64,000 nucleotides of DNA from Halapricum desulfuricans (lineage in GTDB: Archaea; Halobacteriota; Halobacteria; Halobacteriales; Haloarculaceae). The notes beneath the pieces were generated by a model that worked only from the letters and a program-made list of their open reading frames with translations, did no database searches and was not told the origin of the DNA. Both the position numbers and the translations under genes were made by a program. Positions 1 through 8,504 of this stretch are shown here, piece by piece. Every line of letters begins with the position of its first letter. Position 1 is the stretch's first letter. The DNA lies in assembly GCF_017094525.1 (NCBI RefSeq), contig NZ_CP064788.1, positions 2,589,030-2,653,029 on the forward strand, read 5' to 3'.

Positions 1-2
1 TC

Positions 3-767
3 GAAGCACTGGGCGGGGACGTGGTCGTCGACCTCGACGATCCGGACTTCACCGTCTTCGTCGAGTGTCGCCCCGAGAAGGCGTTCGTCTTCCTCGAGAA
101 ACGTGACGGGCCGGGCGGGCTCCCGCTGGGGAGTCAACGCCCGCTGGTCGCGCTGGTCAGCGGCGGTCACGACTCGCCGGTGGCGGCCTGGGAGGCGATG
201 CGCCGCGGCAGCCCGATCGTCCCCCTGTACGTCGATCTCGGGGCGTTCGGCGGTGCGGACCATCGGGCACGGGCCGTCGCGACCGCCGACCGGCTGGCCG
301 AACTGGCTCCACAGTACGACATGCGGCTCCGGGTAGCTTCGGCGGCGGATCTGGTCGCCGATCTGATGGCGACCGTCGAGGCGACGCGGATGCTCTCGCT
401 CCGCCGGGCAATGCTCGCGGTCGCCGAGCAGGTGGCCGACGACCGCGACGCCGTCGGGATCGTCACCGGTGAGTCGATCGGCCAGAAGTCCAGCCAGACG
501 ACCGCGAACCTCGCCGCCACCGACGCCGCGACCGACCTGCCGGTCCACCGGCCGCTGGTGACGACCGACAAGACCGACATCTTAGAGCAGGCGCGGGAAC
601 TGGGCACCTACGAGGACACCTCGATCCCGGCCGGCTGCAACCGAGTTGCGCCCGAGCATCCCGAGACGAACGCGACTGTCGAGGCCGTCGAGGCGGCCGA
701 ACCCGACGATCTCTTCGAGCGGGCGCGAGCGATCGCCGACGAGCGGACGATCGTCGATCGGGGATAA
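3..767 (+). CDS. thiI: tRNA sulfurtransferase ThiI, 5' end outside window
   Basis: This is the C-terminal part of ThiI, the PP-loop enzyme that adenylates U8 of tRNA for 4-thiouridine synthesis and can feed sulfur to thiamine synthesis. The reading frame is open from the first bases of the window, so the true start lies upstream. The visible part begins at the end of the THUMP RNA-binding domain (FTVFVECRPEKAFVF) and continues into the ATP pyrophosphatase domain with SGGHDSP, the family's form of SGGxDS. The closing motif AGCNRVAPEHPET is typical. There is no C-terminal rhodanese domain, as in other archaeal forms. Identification is secure; only the start is missing. Confidence 0.9.
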   Translation, partial: EALGGDVVVDLDDPDFTVFVECRPEKAFVFLEKRDGPGGLPLGSQRPLVALVSGGHDSPVAAWEAMRRGSPIVPLYVDLGAFGGADHRARAVATADRLAELAPQYDMRLRVASAADLVADLMATVEATRMLSLRRAMLAVAEQVADDRDAVGIVTGESIGQKSSQTTANLAATDAATDLPVHRPLVTTDKTDILEQARELGTYEDTSIPAGCNRVAPEHPETNATVEAVEAAEPDDLFERARAIADERTIVDRG

Positions 768-829
768 CACGCGCGTCGGCTCCCTGACGAGCGAAATCGC
801 TTTCCCGCAGGCCGGCCTGGATCGAGACG

Positions 830-1363
830 ATGACGCGGGTCTGCCTGCTCGGCGCGGAGGACGTCAATCTCGAGTACGAACTGCTCAGCCACGAGACCTC
901 CCGCAACGCGCTGGCGACCTACGACCTCCGGGAACCGTACGACAACTCCGTCGCGCTCGAAACCGTCAGCCTCGGTGCGGCGGTCGCGCTGTTGAACGAC
1001 CTCAACTGGTATCTCGTCCGCTTCGTCGAGGACGTCCTCGTGTTCGAGCCCAGCGTCTCCGGGTCGGAGTGGCTCTCCCGTGACGCGGCGACCGCCGTCC
1101 GCGACGACGAACTCGCGCCCGAGGAGACCGACCGCTACCTGAAGATCTACGGCGTCGTCGAGCCCGAGACGGACGCGCTCGACGACCAGTCAGAGTCCGC
1201 CGAGGAACCCGACACGGACGGGAACGCCGGTCAGGACCGTTCGCCACGGCTGGTCGAGCCGATGTTCGTCACGCGAACGGGACCCAACCTGCCCGAGTAC
1301 GACCTCCGGGACGTCGATAAGACGCTCGTCGTCCGCGTCACCGAGTCCGAGTTCGGGGCGTGA
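830..1363 (+). CDS. DUF5804 haloarchaeal conserved protein
   Basis: A 177-residue cytosolic acidic protein. The opening (MTRVCLLGAEDVNLEYELLS), the NDLNWYLVRFVEDVLVFEPSVS block and the ending PEYDLRDVDKTLVVRVTESEF match what I remember of DUF5804, a family confined to haloarchaea with no assigned function. Residues from about 115 to 140 form an acidic low-complexity linker. It follows thiI by 62 bases on the same strand and could be transcribed with it. No catalytic motif or membrane segment is visible. Confidence 0.75.
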   Translation: MTRVCLLGAEDVNLEYELLSHETSRNALATYDLREPYDNSVALETVSLGAAVALLNDLNWYLVRFVEDVLVFEPSVSGSEWLSRDAATAVRDDELAPEETDRYLKIYGVVEPETDALDDQSESAEEPDTDGNAGQDRSPRLVEPMFVTRTGPNLPEYDLRDVDKTLVVRVTESEFGA

Positions 1364-1405
1364 CCAGGTTACAGAAATCCCACGACGTCAGTCGCGTGGA
1401 GGACG

Positions 1406-2455
1406 TCAACGGTGCCACTCGTCGATCCGCTCGACGCCCTCGATCGAGAGGATCAGATCCGATCCGAATGCGCTCGCCGGCGTCTGATATCCGTCCGGCG
1501 CGTCGCCCGCGAGGGTGCGCTCGACGGCCTCGAGCGCGGCGAGTGTCGTCGTCCGGTAGACGTTCGGCGTGCGCAGCCGCGACACGCGCGTCGCGTCGCC
1601 GTCACTGACTTCGCCCCACAGCGTCGCCGTCGTCTCGGCACGCGTCTCGGCATCGGGGCCGTCGACGAGCCGATCGACGACGCTCTCGAGCAGCCCCTGG
1701 ACCGGGTCCAGCGCGAGGAGGGGAGCGAGATACCGCTGATAGCGGAGCAAGCGCGCCGCGACCGGCGGGACCGCGAGGTAACAGTCGACGTCCGGGATCC
1801 CCGTCGTGTGATAGGCCGTCGAGACGTCGCCGAGCGGGACTGTCGTCGCCGGGACCGACCCCTCCCCGAAGTCGATCTCGCGGGTCTCGTGGCCGACCGG
1901 AACGGCTTCGAGACGACCGTCCCGGCGGACGAGCCCGGGCTCACCGAGGCCGGCGATCGCCGTCTTCAGCGTCCCCCGGGAGAACCCGCCCGCGGGCTGA
2001 TAGCCGATCGACAGCGACTCGGCTCCGGGGAGTCGCTCCGCGAGGTGAGCAGCCAGACAGTCCGAGGGAACGACGTCGAACCCGACGCCCGGGAGAAGCG
2101 TGAGCCCCGCCCGCCGAGCGCGGTCGTCGAACCCCCGGATCGACTCGAAGACCTCGATCTCGCCCGTGATGTCGAGATAGTGGGTGTCGCTGTCGAGACA
2201 GGCCGCCACCAGCGGTTCATGGGTGTCGACGAACGGGCCGGCGCAGTTGAGCACGAGATCCACGTCGTCAAGTTGCTGTGCCAGTGCCGGTCCCGACAGC
2301 GCGAACGCGCGCGCCTCGCAGTCGAGTTCCGCGGCGAGTGCGTCGACGCTCTCCCGGGACCGGCCGGCGAGGATCGGGTCGAGACCGCGGTCGACGGCCT
2401 CGCGAGCGATCAGCTCCCCGGTGTAGCCGTACGCGCCGTAGATGAGCCACGTCAT
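1406..2455 (-). CDS. Saccharopine dehydrogenase-like NAD(P)-binding oxidoreductase
   Basis: A Rossmann-fold protein of about 349 residues. The N-terminal nucleotide-binding loop is YGAYGYTGELIA, and NCAGPFVDTHEPLVAACLDSDTHYLDITGE is the hallmark of the saccharopine dehydrogenase / trans-acting enoyl reductase superfamily. The YDITGE-type motif and total length resemble trans-acting enoyl reductases acting on lipid or polyketide chains more than true saccharopine reductase. A start seven codons upstream is possible, but MTWLIYGAYGYTG places the Rossmann strand at the very N-terminus as in relatives. The substrate cannot be told from sequence. It faces the upstream gene tail to tail. Confidence 0.85.
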   Translation of the reverse strand: MTWLIYGAYGYTGELIAREAVDRGLDPILAGRSRESVDALAAELDCEARAFALSGPALAQQLDDVDLVLNCAGPFVDTHEPLVAACLDSDTHYLDITGEIEVFESIRGFDDRARRAGLTLLPGVGFDVVPSDCLAAHLAERLPGAESLSIGYQPAGGFSRGTLKTAIAGLGEPGLVRRDGRLEAVPVGHETREIDFGEGSVPATTVPLGDVSTAYHTTGIPDVDCYLAVPPVAARLLRYQRYLAPLLALDPVQGLLESVVDRLVDGPDAETRAETTATLWGEVSDGDATRVSRLRTPNVYRTTTLAALEAVERTLAGDAPDGYQTPASAFGSDLILSIEGVERIDEWHR

Positions 2456-2539
2456 GGGCTTCGTTCGGTCCAACACCCCCTGAATGTTGTGTCGCGTTCA
2501 CTCGGCACACCGGACGAGTGCCCCGGCGTTCGATCCGGC

Positions 2540-2830
2540 TCACTCGATCGTGAACGCCGGCTCGCTGATGGACTCGCTTTTACATTCGGGGCAGCGACTC
2601 GGGCGGTTGATCAGGTCGTCGAACGCCTCGAACCCACACTCCCGGCAGGTCGGCGGCGCGACCAGCAGTTGCTCGTCGCTCTCCTCGAGCGATTTAGCGA
2701 CGTGCTCGACGTGATCCAGTGCGACGCTCGTCTGCACGTCGAACTCGGTGGCGATCTCGCCGGCCGCCAGCGCCTCCTCGCGTAGCCTGTCGGCGATCCG
2801 CTGTCGCGTCGTCCGACTCGCCTCGCGCAT
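2540..2830 (-). CDS. HTH plus zinc-ribbon predicted transcriptional regulator (COG3357-like)
   Basis: A 96-residue protein with an N-terminal winged-helix-like segment (RQRIADRLREEALAAGEIATEF...VEHVAKSL) and a C-terminal zinc ribbon with C-x2-C and C-x2-C pairs (CRECGF...CPECKS). This arrangement is that of COG3357, predicted archaeal regulators with an HTH fused to a Zn ribbon. The start is set at MREASRTTRQ, since the longer reading upstream runs antisense through the nucleotidyltransferase remnant. It is divergent from that remnant with only 28 bases between them. The target is unknown. Confidence 0.8.
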   Translation of the reverse strand: MREASRTTRQRIADRLREEALAAGEIATEFDVQTSVALDHVEHVAKSLEESDEQLLVAPPTCRECGFEAFDDLINRPSRCPECKSESISEPAFTIE

Positions 2831-2858
2831 ATCTGCTCTTGGTCGCAGACGAACATAA

Positions 2859-3158
2859 ATGACGTACATCTTCCCGGTGGACAGAGCGAGCATACACGCT
2901 GTCGTCCTCGCGGGCGGGTACGCGACGCGACTGTGGCCGATCACCAAGAACCGGCCGAAGATGTTCCTCCCGGTCGGTGAGACGACCGAGGAAGACGAGA
3001 AGTTCGGCGTCGTCGGCGCGCTCGCACAGCTGGCCGAACGCGAGGGGATCGACGGCGAACTCCGCGATTCGATCATCGACCGGGACACCCACCCCGAGAA
3101 TCTCGACCGCAGTGGTGCGCTCATCGGCGCGCACACCAAGATCGCAAACGGCGAGTGA
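2859..3158 (+). pseudogene. Internally deleted sugar nucleotidyltransferase remnant
   Basis: The first third reads HAVVLAGGYATRLWPIT.NRPKMFLPVGE, the nucleotide-binding signature of glucose-1-phosphate thymidylyl/uridylyltransferases. It then jumps into a segment (EEDEKFGVVGALAQLAEREGID) that in haloarchaeal homologues lies about 60 residues further on, and jumps again to DRDTHPENLDRSGALIGAHT, their C-terminal end. Full-length relatives are over 300 residues; this is 99. The frame survives, so two in-frame deletions are inferred. The codon just before HAVVLAGG is ATA where homologues start with ATG, so translation would need the upstream ATG. Catalytic domains are missing; it may be a dead gene or a residual small protein. 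Confidence 0.7.
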
Positions 3159-3247
3159 GAGACGGGCGCTTGTGCCGTCCTCCCGCACTTTCACTTTCAC
3201 CCCGGGGATGGCTCGCCTTCACTACCTCTCGGCGCGTAGCCAGGGAT

Positions 3248-3394
3248 ATGTTGAACGAGCTCACGAGCACGTGCGAACACTGTGACCGGGAACTCGACGA
3301 CGAGCACTGCATGCTGGTCTACGAGACCGATGCCGGCCAGCGCCGGGCCTACGAGTGTGACTGCGGCGCAGTGACGATCACTGTCCATCGGTAG
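3248..3394 (+). CDS. 48-residue small zinc-finger protein
   Basis: A very short protein, MLNELTSTCEHCDREL..., with a C-x2-C pair at residues 9-12 and Cys residues near the C-terminus (ECDCGAV). This is the layout of haloarchaeal small CPxCG-like zinc-finger proteins. The codons show the local third-position GC bias, and the start follows directly on an A/T-rich stretch. Small zinc-finger proteins of this kind are expressed in Haloferax, but this one's role cannot be inferred. No operon partner is evident; the PspA gene follows 62 bases on with its own promoter. Confidence 0.7.
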   Translation: MLNELTSTCEHCDRELDDEHCMLVYETDAGQRRAYECDCGAVTITVHR

Positions 3395-3424
3395 CTGTTC
3401 GGCTCGTTTTCGCGGTAGTTCACA

Positions 3425-3433
3425 GATTTAAGG
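3425..3433 (+). promoter_or_regulatory. TATA element for the PspA-like gene
   Basis: GATTTAAGG lies 24-32 bases upstream of the PspA-like start, preceded by purines that could serve as the BRE. The spacing suggests a nearly leaderless transcript, common in haloarchaea. Read from sequence only. Confidence 0.5.
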
Positions 3434-3456
3434 CAGTTGATACCCAAACGACGGGC

Positions 3457-4338
3457 ATGGGAATCATTTCACGCGCCTCGTACATCATCAGATCGAAGGT
3501 CAACAGCCTTCTCAACCGGGCTGAGGACCCCAGCGAGACGCTCGATTACTCTTACGAACAGCTCCGAGACCAGTTGCAGGACGTCAAACAGGGGATCGCC
3601 GATCTCACGACCCAGAAGAAACGCCTCGAGATCCAGAAGCGTCGCCTCGAGGAGAACGTCGGGAAGCACAACGAGCAGGCCCGCGAAGCGGTCAGACAGG
3701 ACCGAGAGGATCTGGCCCGGAAGGCCCTCGAGAAGAAAAAGCAGAAGATGAGTCAGATCGAGCAACTGGAGACACAGATCAGCGACCTCCAGCAACAGCA
3801 GGACCGGCTCGTCGAACAGAAAAACACGCTACAGAGCCGCATCGAGGAGTTCCGGACGAAAAAGGAAACGATGAAGGCCCGGTACGAGGCGGCCGAGGCC
3901 TCTTCGAAAGTCAGCGAGGCGATGACAGGGGCCGGCGACGAGTTCGAGGACGTCGGCCGGGCGATCGAACGGGCCGAGGAGCGAACCGAGGACATGGAGG
4001 CGCGGGCCCAGGCGATGGACGAACTCCAGGAGACCGGCGCGTTCGAGGACGTCCTCTCCGACAAGGACCAGGTCGATCGGGAGCTGGAGCAGCTGGGCAC
4101 CGACAGCGAGGTCGACGCCGAACTGGAGACGCTGAAATCCGAGATGGGCGACGCCGAGGCCGAGACTGAGTCGGCCGAAGCGACGTCCGGATCACCGGAG
4201 GAGACCGGCGACAGGGACACAGCCGACCTCGAAGACGTCGATACGGCCGACCTCGACGATGTCCAGTCGGAAATCGACAAGTCGGAAGTCGAATCCGAAC
4301 TCGAAGATATCAAGCAGGAAGAGACCGAGTCGAGTTGA
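3457..4338 (+). CDS. pspA: PspA/IM30 family membrane-stress protein
   Basis: A 293-residue protein beginning MGIISRASYIIRSKVNSLLNRAEDP, the amphipathic helix and conserved start of the PspA/IM30 (ESCRT-III-related) family. Residues 25-190 are predicted long coiled coil (LRDQLQDVKQGIADLTTQKKRLEIQ...). The last ~80 residues are a Glu/Asp/Ser/Thr-rich haloarchaeal extension ending in EDIKQEETESS. Family members bind stressed membranes and maintain proton impermeability. It stands alone with its own promoter, and no pspF- or pspB-like genes are nearby. Confidence 0.92.
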   Translation: MGIISRASYIIRSKVNSLLNRAEDPSETLDYSYEQLRDQLQDVKQGIADLTTQKKRLEIQKRRLEENVGKHNEQAREAVRQDREDLARKALEKKKQKMSQIEQLETQISDLQQQQDRLVEQKNTLQSRIEEFRTKKETMKARYEAAEASSKVSEAMTGAGDEFEDVGRAIERAEERTEDMEARAQAMDELQETGAFEDVLSDKDQVDRELEQLGTDSEVDAELETLKSEMGDAEAETESAEATSGSPEETGDRDTADLEDVDTADLDDVQSEIDKSEVESELEDIKQEETESS

Positions 4339-4451
4339 TGACCCGCCGGGACGAGCTACAGACGTGACCGGCTGAGAGACGCGAGCGCCCAGGGGGATTC
4401 GCGCGGAACGTTCACATACAACTATGACGTGGGAGATCCAAGGACCGGATG

Positions 4452-4889
4452 ATGTACGACCACATCCTCGTGCCGACCGACGGAAGCAAGGGGACCACGA
4501 AGTCGATCGATCACGCGAGCACGATCGCCCGGAACAACGACGCGACCGTCCACGTCCTGTACGTGATCGACGAGCGCCTCTACCGGGCCGCCTCGAAAGA
4601 CGCCAAAGAGGAAGTCATCGCGTCGCTCAAGGAGGAAGGCGAGCACGCGATCGACGACGCCGTCGCCCGACTCGAAGACGACGGCGTGGAGATCGTCACC
4701 GAGCAGTTGCGCGGGATCCCCTACAAGTCGATCCTGGGATACGCCGGCGAGGAACCGATCGACATGATCGTGATGGGGACACACGGCCGGACCGGACGCG
4801 ATCGGATCGCGACGCTGGGGAGCGTCACCGAACGGGTCGTCAAGAACGCCGACGCTCCGGTGCTCGTGGTCAACATCGACAGTGAGTAG
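4452..4889 (+). CDS. UspA-type universal stress protein
   Basis: A 145-residue single-domain Usp protein, MYDHILVPTDGSKG..., with the ATP-binding G-x2-G-x9-G(S/T) motif seen as MGTHGRTGRDRIATLGSVTERV and the terminal PVLVV strand. An ATG one codon upstream (4449) is equally possible; I prefer 4452 because relatives begin MYDHIL. Haloarchaea carry dozens of paralogues and specific functions are unknown. The gene ends 46 bases before purS, so run-on into the purine genes is possible. Confidence 0.92.
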   Translation: MYDHILVPTDGSKGTTKSIDHASTIARNNDATVHVLYVIDERLYRAASKDAKEEVIASLKEEGEHAIDDAVARLEDDGVEIVTEQLRGIPYKSILGYAGEEPIDMIVMGTHGRTGRDRIATLGSVTERVVKNADAPVLVVNIDSE

Positions 4890-4935
4890 CGGTGATCCAC
4901 AAGCGTTTTCTCCCGGCGACACGGCCGCTTCAGTA

Positions 4936-5187
4936 ATGACCGGCTACACTGCGACGGTGACAGTGCGGCTCAAGAGCGGGGTACTCGATCCCGAGGCCGA
5001 GACGACCCAGCAGGCCCTGGAACGGCTCGGGTTCGAACTCGAGGAGCTGCGGTCGGCCGACCGCTTCGAACTCGATCTCGACGCCGCGTCGGCGGCTGAC
5101 GCCCGCGAGCGCGCGACGGAGATGGCCGAGCGACTGCTCGCCAACCCGACGATCCACGACTACGAGGTCGGCGTGGCGGAACGATGA
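4936..5187 (+). CDS. purS: Phosphoribosylformylglycinamidine synthase subunit PurS
   Basis: An 83-residue protein, MTGYTATVTVRLKSGVLDPEAETTQQALERLGF, matching PurS. PurS bridges PurL and PurQ in the FGAM synthase complex of de novo purine synthesis. The signature VRLKSGVLDPEA...LGF and a C-terminal LLANPTIHDYEV are present. A longer in-frame reading from 4882 would overlap uspA, so the internal ATG after an A/T-rich stretch is the better start. purQ follows after 34 bases. purL is not in the window. Confidence 0.95.
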   Translation: MTGYTATVTVRLKSGVLDPEAETTQQALERLGFELEELRSADRFELDLDAASAADARERATEMAERLLANPTIHDYEVGVAER

Positions 5188-5221
5188 TGCGAACACCGAC
5201 CGGAACGAACGGGGGGTCTCG

Positions 5222-5905
5222 ATGACGGTCGCCGTGGTCCAGTTCGGCGGGAGCAACTGCGATCGGGACACCGTGCAGGCGCTGGAGGCGCTTGAGATCG
5301 ATGCCGAGCGCGTCTGGCACGAGGACTCGCTCCCGGAAGACACCGATGGGATCGTCCTGCCGGGTGGCTTCTCGTACGGTGACTACCTCCGTGCCGGGGC
5401 GATGGCCGCCCACTCGCCGATCATGGACGAGGTCAAGGAGGCGGCCGAGGGGGGGACGCCCGTGCTCGGGATCTGCAACGGGGCACAGGTCGGCTGTGAG
5501 GCCTCGCTGACGCCCGGCGCGTTCACCACAAACGAGAGCGCGCGCTTCCAGTGTGAACACGTCCACGTCAGCGTCGAGAACGCCGACACGCCCTGGACCC
5601 GACAGTTCGAGGAGGGAGAAGTGATCGAACTCCCGATAGCGCACGGCGAGGGGCGGTTCGAGATCGAGGACGATCGACTGGCGGCGCTGGAAGACGACGG
5701 CCGCGTGCTCTTTCGGTATTGCGAGGCCGACGGGACCGTCACGCCCGAGGCCAACCCCAACGGGTCGAAACACAGCGTCGCGGGCGTCACAGGCGAGGCC
5801 GGCGATAACGTGGCCGTGTTGATGCCCCACCCCGAGCGGGCGACGCTTCCCGACATCGGTGTCACGGACGGTCAGGGCGTCCTCGAAGGCTTCCGGACGG
5901 ACTAG
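5222..5905 (+). CDS. purQ: Phosphoribosylformylglycinamidine synthase subunit PurQ (glutaminase)
   Basis: A 227-residue class I glutamine amidotransferase supplying ammonia to PurL. The family start VAVVQFGGSNCDRD, the oxyanion GGFSYGDYLRAGA, the nucleophile elbow GICNGAQVG and the His-Glu ending MPHPERA are all present. It forms an operon with purS. The next gene on this strand is more than 1 kb away, so transcription probably ends here. Confidence 0.96.
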   Translation: MTVAVVQFGGSNCDRDTVQALEALEIDAERVWHEDSLPEDTDGIVLPGGFSYGDYLRAGAMAAHSPIMDEVKEAAEGGTPVLGICNGAQVGCEASLTPGAFTTNESARFQCEHVHVSVENADTPWTRQFEEGEVIELPIAHGEGRFEIEDDRLAALEDDGRVLFRYCEADGTVTPEANPNGSKHSVAGVTGEAGDNVAVLMPHPERATLPDIGVTDGQGVLEGFRTD

Positions 5906-6210
5906 CGGCGCTTCGCCTTCGGAGTGTCCCGCGAAAACGGCCCGTGAGGACCGAGTGTACCATGGCGAGCCGATCGCAACGACCGACCGCCACGCGCACC
6001 GAGTAGCCGAGCGATTTTGAGTGCTACGGATCGTGCGATATTGGCCTGATGTCGACTCGCCGCTGTACAAAGGGGAGCGGGGCCATGGAGCGTGTGACAG
6101 TGGTCCGAGGCCCCGTATTCTCTTCTAGTGCCTCCGGACATATGAACGTCAGCCACCCGGAGTGAAAGTGAAACTGCGGGACTGCGTCCCTGTGGCCGGC
6201 ACGACCCCGA
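5906..6210. other. 305-base intergenic stretch between purQ and the DMT exporter
   Basis: The two flanking genes converge on this stretch. I see no convincing coding frame; a weak minus-strand frame has atypical codon use. Its only recognisable content is, on the minus strand near 6158-6178, TTTCACTTTCACTCCGGG, which recurs at 3188-3204. Transcript ends of both genes probably lie here, but no clear T-run terminator is visible. Confidence 0.5.
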
Positions 6211-7116
6211 TCAGCGTCGATCTGCCGGGCGAACGGTTTCGAGGAGCGCCCGGCGCTTGATGAGGAAGAAGCCGGTGAAGATCGCGACGAACCCGCCGAG
6301 CGTCGAGAGCGCGATCGCCTGCCCCAGCACGAGCCAGGAGAGGCCGTTCGCGACGACCGGTTCGGCGTAGCCGACGAGGTTGATCTCGGTCGGACCGAGC
6401 CGATCCAGCAGACGGAAGTACAGCGCGTAGGCGAACGCGCCCGAGACGACGCCGAGATAGACGAGCGCGGCGACAGTTGAGGGCGTCACCGACGCGGCCG
6501 AGAGCGCTTCGCCGCGAAGCGGGCTCGCGAGATGCAGGAAGGCGGCCCCGACGAGCATCGCCCAGGCCTGGACGGTCGACAGCGGGAGGTCGACGTCGAT
6601 CGGCCGGGACGCGACGGCCCCGAAGGCGAAGCTCACCGATCCGAGCAGGACGATCCCGACCCCGATGGTGTTCGTGTCCAGCAGGGCATTCGGGTCGGGG
6701 TCGGCGACGAGGACGACCCCGACGAGCGCCGCCAGAAAGCCAAGCGCCCCGATTCGGCTGGGCGGCTCCTCGATACCGAGCGTCGTCGCGAACCCCGCCG
6801 TCAGGACGGGGCCGAAGCTGATGACGATCGACGCGACGGCCCCGGAGACATGGTCGATCCCGATGTAGATCAACGCGTTGTACGCGCCGAACATGAAAAA
6901 CCCGAGGAACGCGACCAGCGTCCACTCCCAGCGTGATCGCGGTCGCCAGCGGTCGGTCCTGCTTGCCGCATACCCGAGAACGAGCAGGCCCGCGACGTCG
7001 TAACGCATCGCCGCGAACAACACCGGCGGGAGATCCCGAAGCCCGATGTCGATCGCGACGAACGAGCCACCCCAGAGTAGCGAAAGCAATACGAACAACA
7101 ACCCGGTCGTTGGCAT
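6211..7116 (-). CDS. DMT superfamily (EamA) transporter
   Basis: A ~301-residue membrane protein with ten hydrophobic segments in two EamA repeats. The first repeat opens LLFVLLSLLWGGSFVAIDIGLRDLPPVLFAAMRYDVAG, and the second includes LLGSVSFAFGAVASRPI and STVAALVYLGVVSGAFAYALYFRLLDRLGPTEIN. The C-terminus ends in basic residues (KRRALLETVRPADRR). The start at MPTTGLLF avoids a basic extension present in the longest frame. Family members export small metabolites; the substrate cannot be assigned. It is divergent from the Lrp-type regulator at 7346, which might control it. Confidence 0.9.
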   Translation of the reverse strand: MPTTGLLFVLLSLLWGGSFVAIDIGLRDLPPVLFAAMRYDVAGLLVLGYAASRTDRWRPRSRWEWTLVAFLGFFMFGAYNALIYIGIDHVSGAVASIVISFGPVLTAGFATTLGIEEPPSRIGALGFLAALVGVVLVADPDPNALLDTNTIGVGIVLLGSVSFAFGAVASRPIDVDLPLSTVQAWAMLVGAAFLHLASPLRGEALSAASVTPSTVAALVYLGVVSGAFAYALYFRLLDRLGPTEINLVGYAEPVVANGLSWLVLGQAIALSTLGGFVAIFTGFFLIKRRALLETVRPADRR

Positions 7117-7345
7117 CGAACGCCAACGTCTCGCCGAATACATGGATATGTTTCCAACTACTGCCGGCCACTACTTAACTATTTCTTTGATTTTACCCCA
7201 CTTATCAGAACTCGTACCCACATACAGAAGTTAATTTGTATTTTTATTTAATAATATTCTCTATTTTGGATTCTATACGACTTGGGTGATCGGGGCGGTC
7301 GGATACCCGAGATTGATAGGGTCGAGCGCCGAACGGGGAGACGAG

Positions 7346-7831
7346 ATGGACGAGCGCGACATCCGCATCCTGAAAGCGATCGCGGATCTGGGGACGGGGA
7401 GCCCGGACAGACTGCACGAGGAGACGGACATCCCGGTTTCGACGATCCACTACCGGCTGCAGAACCTCCGCGAAGAGGGGATCATCGAGAACGACCTCTA
7501 CGACTTCGACCTCTCGGAACTGGGACTTGACGTCACCGTCATCGTCGAGGTGCTGTCGGATTACAGCGACGATCACGACGTCGTCCTCGAGAAACTGGGC
7601 GATATCGAGGGCGTGACGCAGGTGTTCTCGACGATGGGCGAGACGGACTTCATCGTCATCGCCCGGTTGCCCGGGAGCGACGCCGTCGAGCGACTCATCC
7701 GGGACTTCGAGATGATCGATGAGGTCGACCGGACGAACTCGACGTACGTGATCTCGACCGATCGGGAGTTCACCCGCGGTATCGAGAGCTACAGTCTGGA
7801 GACGCTGGTCGAGACACTCGCCGAAGAGTGA
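7346..7831 (+). CDS. Lrp/AsnC family transcriptional regulator
   Basis: A 161-residue regulator, MDERDIRILKAIADLGTGSPDRLHEETDIPVSTIHYRLQNLREEGII, with a classic AsnC winged helix in residues 1-60. A RAM ligand-binding domain follows (VVLEKLGDIEGVTQVFSTMGETDFIVIARLPGSDAVERLI). Haloarchaeal relatives sense amino acids or glutamine. The 229-base spacer to the divergent DMT exporter is AT-rich (7190-7270), suited to a shared regulatory region, so control of the exporter is plausible but inferred. Confidence 0.92.
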   Translation: MDERDIRILKAIADLGTGSPDRLHEETDIPVSTIHYRLQNLREEGIIENDLYDFDLSELGLDVTVIVEVLSDYSDDHDVVLEKLGDIEGVTQVFSTMGETDFIVIARLPGSDAVERLIRDFEMIDEVDRTNSTYVISTDREFTRGIESYSLETLVETLAEE

Positions 7832-7840
7832 TGCTGGTGG

Positions 7841-8434
7841 CTATTCGAGTTGCACGTTGTCCAGGACACCGGCAGCGCCGGTCTCCCAGATGATGCTGAA
7901 CCCGACCGCGACCAGTCCGGTCCCGTCGTGGTCGACGTCGTACTCGTAGGTCTTCCAGCCTTCGTGGTCCCACAGCGAGTGGTCTCGGTTGAAGTCCGTC
8001 TCCACGAGTCCGTCTTCGGGGACCGGCCCGGTGTAGGTCGCGACCTGCAGGACGGTGGTGAACGAGTTCTGTTCGCTGTAACCGTCGACTTTCAGCGTCG
8101 AGACCTCCGAGAGGTCGACTTCCTGCTGGACCCAGACCGTCCCGTCGTCGGCGCTCCCGTCGATGAAGATCTCGATGCCCTGCTGGCCGTCCGAGGCGCG
8201 GTCGGCCGTCGTGACGCTCGCGTCGACCTTCTGACCGGGGTTGCCCGGCTCGTCAGGCAGATCGGTATCGACGTACCACCTCTCGAGCCCGTACTCGAAA
8301 CTGCCGTCGACGAGTTCATCCGACGGCGTCGACGTGTCGGTCGGGTCGTCGTCGGACGGTTCGTCGTCACCGGAGCAGCCGGCCAGCAACGCGGCGACCG
8401 AGGCTGTTCCGGCGAGGAAGTATCGTCGTTTCAC
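7841..8434 (-). CDS. Secreted Tat lipoprotein, possible carbohydrate-binding-like domain
   Basis: A 197-residue protein starting MKRRYFLAGTASVAALLAGCSGD. It has a twin-arginine signal with lipobox LLAGC, so it should be lipid-anchored outside the cell. An Asp/Ser/Thr-rich tether follows. The mature part (LVDGSFEYGLERWYVDTDLP ... WVQQEVDLSEVSTLKVDGYSEQ ... AAGVLDNVQLE) has the beta-sandwich pattern of domains that bind carbohydrates or decorate glycosidases: the NG(G)FE..W opening and a closing DNV strand. No enzyme is attached. Function is a structural inference. Confidence 0.75.
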   Translation of the reverse strand: MKRRYFLAGTASVAALLAGCSGDDEPSDDDPTDTSTPSDELVDGSFEYGLERWYVDTDLPDEPGNPGQKVDASVTTADRASDGQQGIEIFIDGSADDGTVWVQQEVDLSEVSTLKVDGYSEQNSFTTVLQVATYTGPVPEDGLVETDFNRDHSLWDHEGWKTYEYDVDHDGTGLVAVGFSIIWETGAAGVLDNVQLE

Positions 8435-8504
8435 ACCCGTACCGACGACCGAGACGGTAAAAGTCGTCAGGAGCGCTCAAATGGCCGTTTGACCGGCGAC
8501 GCGA

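Noticed and set aside
5902-6156. 84-codon minus-strand frame between purQ and the DMT exporter
   Set aside because: Weak third-position bias, no recognisable fold, and it ends within the recurring TTTCACTTTCAC motif.
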